From assembly GCA_026770615.1 (NCBI GenBank), contig MU631848.1, forward strand, positions 1 through 18,495: a DNA stretch of 18,495 nt. Reading direction: 5' to 3'. Below the pieces are notes generated by a model. It did no database searches. It was given only the letters and a program-made list of their open reading frames with translations, and was not told where the DNA came from. This DNA comes from Pavlovales sp. CCMP2436. Lineage: Eukaryota; Haptophyta; Pavlovophyceae; Pavlovales. The translations under genes were made by a program, and so were the position numbers. Below are positions 16,391 through 18,495 of the stretch, piece by piece; the stretch's first letter is position 1; the number at the start of each line of letters is the position of its first letter.

Positions 16391-17678
16391 TATATAATAT
16401 ATATGGCCAATAAATATATTCATTTATTAACGTAGGGATAACTTAACTACACACACACACACATTTAGATATATGCAGCGAGGAGTCGGGCGAGAGCAAA
16501 AAAGAAGAAGAAAAAAAGCATGCACGCGCGGGGGACGCACACACTGGCGTGGTGAGGGGGGGGAGGGGGGTAGGGGGGGAGGGGTGAGAGAGAGGGTCTC
16601 ATCGCACCTATTATATATTATCTACTATCTATCATAAATAGTCTATTATCTATAATGAATGATCAAAAATAAAATCTAAAAAAATCGCACTTTGAGTGGA
16701 AAGCGGAGCTGCTCGTACAACTCGTTGAGCAGCAGCGTGTGCGCGAGCACCTTGCGCGCCTTCATGATGCGCACGATCGCAGCGTCGATCTTTGTTGTTG
16801 TTGTTATTCATTATTAAAATTGTTGTTATTGAGGGGATTTATTATATATATATATATATATATATTTAGGGCTGCTGTGTCGAGTTCAAGCCAAGCTGCT
16901 TTTAGCGCTCCGATGCAGGCTCCTACGTGCTACGCCAAAGTGGGGAACTGGTGGATGATGAGGAACTGAGAACAAAGGGCTGACGCATACACATATATGC
17001 ACATACATACACATATACACATATATACACACATATACTGTATACACATATACACACATGTACACGCATATACACAAATACACACACACACACACGCACC
17101 TGGTATTGCCTGTCGACGAACACCTTCTCCGTCGTCGCCTCGTTCTCCTCCGCGCTCTCCTTGAGCTGGATCGAGTTCACTTTGATCCGATGCAGCTTGT
17201 GCTGCAGCCCCGCGTTGAAGGCGAACAAGTCGCCATCTTCCACTTCCCGCCCCTTCGGCTCCTTCGCGAGCACGCGCACCTTGCCGCACGCGAGCGACTG
17301 GAGCGTCAGCCGGAGCTCCTTGTCCTCTGAGAAGGGGGATTGGGGGGGGGAGGTGAAGGAAGTCCCTGCCCTCTTCTAGTCAGCGCTGATTCCTCGCGTA
17401 GCCCAAAAAGACCTCGCGTCGCACAGAAAGATTCCGTGCGCGCGTAGCCCTTGCGTCCGCACCACCGCCCAGCCAGGGGTCGCACAAGCGCACACACGCG
17501 CACACACTCACATACACGCACACACACACACACACGCACACACTCCCACACACATACACACACGCGCGCGCACCGATTCCCGTGGCCGCTGCAACCTCGT
17601 CGAGAGAGATGGACTCGGCCTCGTTGAACAGGAGGCACACCACCTATTTATAATCACAATAATAAATAGTAAGAAGAA

Positions 17679-17709
<31 letters not shown>

Positions 17710-18131
17710 TAGAGGAAGAAGAAGAAGAAGTAGAGTTTCTTATTATTGATAATCATAATCATAATACCAATAGTAATAGTAATTAGAAATAGTAAACAAA
17801 AGTAAAGGAAGGAATTTTTTTACTAATACTACTACTACTTGCCCGTACGCCTTCGGGTTGCAAGTCGGGGGACGTTATAAGAACTATTATTGTATAACTA
17901 ATAGAGCACTCACGGTCTGCAGCAGCAACTTTTGCAGCTCATGCGTTACTGTAGTAATAGTAGTAAAAAAAAAAAAAAAAAAGGGGGGGCACTCACGGTC
18001 TGCAGCAGTGACATTTGCAACTCGTGCGCGCGCTCGCTGAAGTTTGCGCGCACGAGGCAGTGGCCCAGCGCGTGCGCCCAACTCACTCTTCTGCCCGAGT
18101 GCTTCGCGAGGTAGAAGTTGGCAAAACGCTC
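15972..18131 (-). CDS. CUL4: CUL4-like cullin, C-terminal five exons (gene continues beyond the window)
   Basis: Cullins are scaffolds of RING ubiquitin ligases: the C-terminal half binds RBX1 and is activated by NEDD8. Five minus-strand exons (17997-18131, 17574-17643, 17100-17326, 16691-16789, 15972-16061) join in frame with GT-AG introns to give about 206 residues ending YKYMA and TAA. Family motifs in order are [14 protein letters not shown], the LLFNEAE block, [53 protein letters not shown] (neddylation Lys) and [22 protein letters not shown] and the FPLKPVDLKKR ending favour CUL4 over CUL1 or CUL3. Introns of 247-629 bp are full of microsatellites. Upstream exons were not found. The 3' flank carries the 63-bp tandem repeats. 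Confidence 0.9.
16244..16291 (-). repeat. Dispersed repeat, copy B
   Basis: The complement of 16244-16291 equals 14191-14238 (copy A) at 47 of 48 positions. It lies in the last cullin intron, its ATTAAT end joined to a TA microsatellite. Confidence 0.9.
16289..16402. repeat. TA/CA microsatellite in the last cullin intron
   Basis: TATATA runs interrupted by GCATA and a CACACACACA block near 16344-16355. A second CA run is at 16450-16463. Confidence 0.95.
16555..16584 (+). other. Long G-run block (G-quadruplex type) in a cullin intron
   Basis: G runs of 8, 6, 7 and 4, broken by single A or TA; in the cullin transcript this is a C-rich tract. The rest of 16490-16690 is A-rich and AT-rich spacer without features. 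Confidence 0.6.
16691..16789 (-). CDS. CUL4: Cullin exon n-1 with the neddylation lysine
   Basis: 33 codons, [17 protein letters not shown] to QLRFPLK. The acceptor AAAG|ATC is at 16789 and the donor AAA|GTGCGA at 16690, phase 0 on both sides. The Lys of VRIMK (16760-16762) aligns with the conserved NEDD8-acceptor Lys of cullins. Confidence 0.92.
16843..16866. repeat. TA microsatellite next to dispersed repeat copy C
   Basis: TA run directly left of copy C, in the intron between cullin exons n-2 and n-1. Confidence 0.9.
16868..16927 (+). repeat. Dispersed repeat, copy C
   Basis: It shares TTAGCGCTCCGAYGCAGGCT and a preceding GTTCAAGYCAAGCTG with copy A but is more diverged. It lies in the cullin intron 16790-17099, again beside a TA run. 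Confidence 0.75.
16985..17099. repeat. CA/TA microsatellite reaching the cullin donor
   Basis: CATATACACA-type repeats that end exactly at the GTGCGTGTG donor of exon n-2, so in the transcript the intron begins as a TG repeat. Confidence 0.9.
17100..17326 (-). CDS. CUL4: Cullin exon n-2
   Basis: 227 bp. The acceptor CTTCTCAG precedes AG-GAC-AAG at 17326 and the donor CAG|GTGCGT is at 17099. It encodes [51 protein letters not shown] and [12 protein letters not shown]. This is the winged-helix and linker region before the neddylation domain. Confidence 0.92.
17486..17571. repeat. CA/CG microsatellite reaching the cullin donor of exon n-3
   Basis: CACACGCACACA-type repeat ending CGCGCGCGCACC at the donor. 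As in the neighbouring intron, the 5' splice site is the edge of a repeat. Confidence 0.9.
17574..17643 (-). CDS. CUL4: Cullin exon n-3
   Basis: 70 bp, [19 protein letters not shown] to TGI plus one base. The acceptor ATAG|GTG follows a long TTC-rich pyrimidine tract (the GAA array on the plus strand). The donor G|GTGCGC runs straight into a TG/CG repeat. The split codon G|AG gives Glu at the join. Confidence 0.88.
17669..17735. repeat. GAA microsatellite (pyrimidine tract of a cullin intron)
   Basis: AAG/GAA triplets with GAGG and TAG interruptions. On the minus strand it is a 60-70 base TTC-rich tract about 25 bases before the acceptor of exon n-3. Confidence 0.9.
17906..17945 (-). repeat. 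Duplicate of the end of cullin exon n-4 with its splice donor
   Basis: 40 bases match 17989-18028 at 35 positions, the first 20 identically (GCACTCACGGTCTGCAGCAG). It keeps CTGCTGCAGACC|GTGAGTGC, so a second complete donor lies at 17912-17913. An acceptor-like CTACTATTACTACAG with a T18 tract lies before it, which would define a 35-base exon (17914-17948) starting with TAA. Confidence 0.85.
17997..18131 (-). CDS. CUL4: Cullin exon n-4
   Basis: 45 codons, [15 protein letters not shown] to MSLLQT. The acceptor is AACAG|GAG at 18131 and the donor ACC|GTGAGT at 17996, phase 0. [13 protein letters not shown] is the cullin signature before the alpha/beta subdomain. The following intron (17644-17996) begins with C7 and T18 in the transcript. 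Confidence 0.88.
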
Positions 18132-18188
18132 CTGTTATTATTATTATTACTATAGTTATAGTTATAGTTATAAAACAAAAGTTATACT

Positions 18189-18278
18189 TATAAAATACAT
18201 TTATATATATATATATACACACACATATATATATATATATATATGATATATGATATATGATATATATATACGTACATA
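18189..18278. repeat. TA/CA/GATATAT microsatellite
   Basis: TATATA, CACACACA and three TATGA units, upstream (in gene sense) of cullin exon n-4. Confidence 0.9.
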
Positions 18279-18291
18279 TATCATATAACAG

Positions 18292-18495
18292 CATCGGCCC
18301 TATCGAGGCCAAGCTCAACACCGTCAAGCCGATCCGCGGGATCGTCATCGGCGCTTTTGGTGAGGTCAGCGCCGAAACGCACTCGCTCGTCAAAGAAATC
18401 GCGGCGCAGGGAGGCGGCAAGATGTACGCGCTGATGGGCGTGAGCCCGATGGAGGCGGCGGCGCGCATCAAGAAGCAGCTCATCGACACGATCGG
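18292..18495 (+). CDS. Coding-like segment of unknown family, cut by the window end
   Basis: After ATATAACAG (acceptor-like AG at 18290-18291) the plus strand reads IGPIEAKLNTVKPIRG, then IVIGAFGEVSAETHSLVKEI, GGGKMYALMGVSPMEAAARI and KKQLIDTIG, with strong GC3 bias and no stop. The opposite strand is poorer in protein-like sequence. Segments with an RG-hydrophobic-GAFGE core occur, as I recall, in protist mobile-element proteins, but I cannot name a family. It lies upstream of the cullin exons in opposite orientation, so it is either an insertion in a cullin intron or an unrelated gene next to a truncated cullin. Confidence 0.5.

Noticed and set aside
16150..16435. Tyr/Ile-repeat frames on both strands
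   Set aside because: Translations of the TA microsatellite in a cullin intron.

Overview
The window is nuclear DNA of a GC-rich eukaryote. The evidence is spliced exons with GT-AG introns, a cullin gene, Ty1/copia retrotransposons, and dense TA, CA and GAA microsatellites. GC-rich exons, GTGCG-type donors, a CIA30-domain protein and heavy repeat load suit a unicellular alga-like protist (haptophyte or stramenopile would fit), but nothing here fixes the taxon.

Layout. 1-96: short tandem repeat. 104-5550 (minus): a decayed copia element (copia-1) running gag, CCHC knuckle, DSG protease, integrase, RT and RNase H. It carries several stops and frameshifts and is split between protease and integrase by a 164-bp MITE-like insertion with a TA target duplication. 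5857-8937: a segment bounded by ~100-bp inverted repeats, with two plus-strand gag-like frames: one with a CCHC knuckle, the other with a heptapeptide NKP repeat and a C-terminal RGG tail. I cannot assign this segment to a known family. 8976-12032 (plus): a second copia element (copia-2), with a broken integrase and an intact 3' part of RT plus RNase H, followed by a probable 3' LTR from 12044 with hairpins and a TATA box. 12500-13550: no confident gene; it holds one end of a MITE related to the copia-1 insertion.

13551-14147 (plus) is an intact single-exon CIA30-domain protein with a possible N-terminal signal. A foldback repeat (14348-14791), a shaky minus-strand frame (15036-15625) and a triple 63-bp tandem repeat (15743-15931) follow. 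15972-18131 (minus) holds the last five exons of a CUL4-like cullin, which join in frame to the stop codon and include the neddylation site. The 63-bp repeats lie 40 bp beyond that stop, so probably in its 3' UTR. Cullin introns are packed with microsatellites, two copies of a dispersed repeat, and a partial duplicate of one exon end with its splice donor. At 18292-18495 a plus-strand coding-like segment of unknown family runs out of the window.

Functionally, the cullin (ubiquitin-ligase scaffold) and the CIA30 protein are the only convincing host genes. The left two thirds is a retroelement graveyard with the two copia elements transcribed away from the IR-bounded segment.
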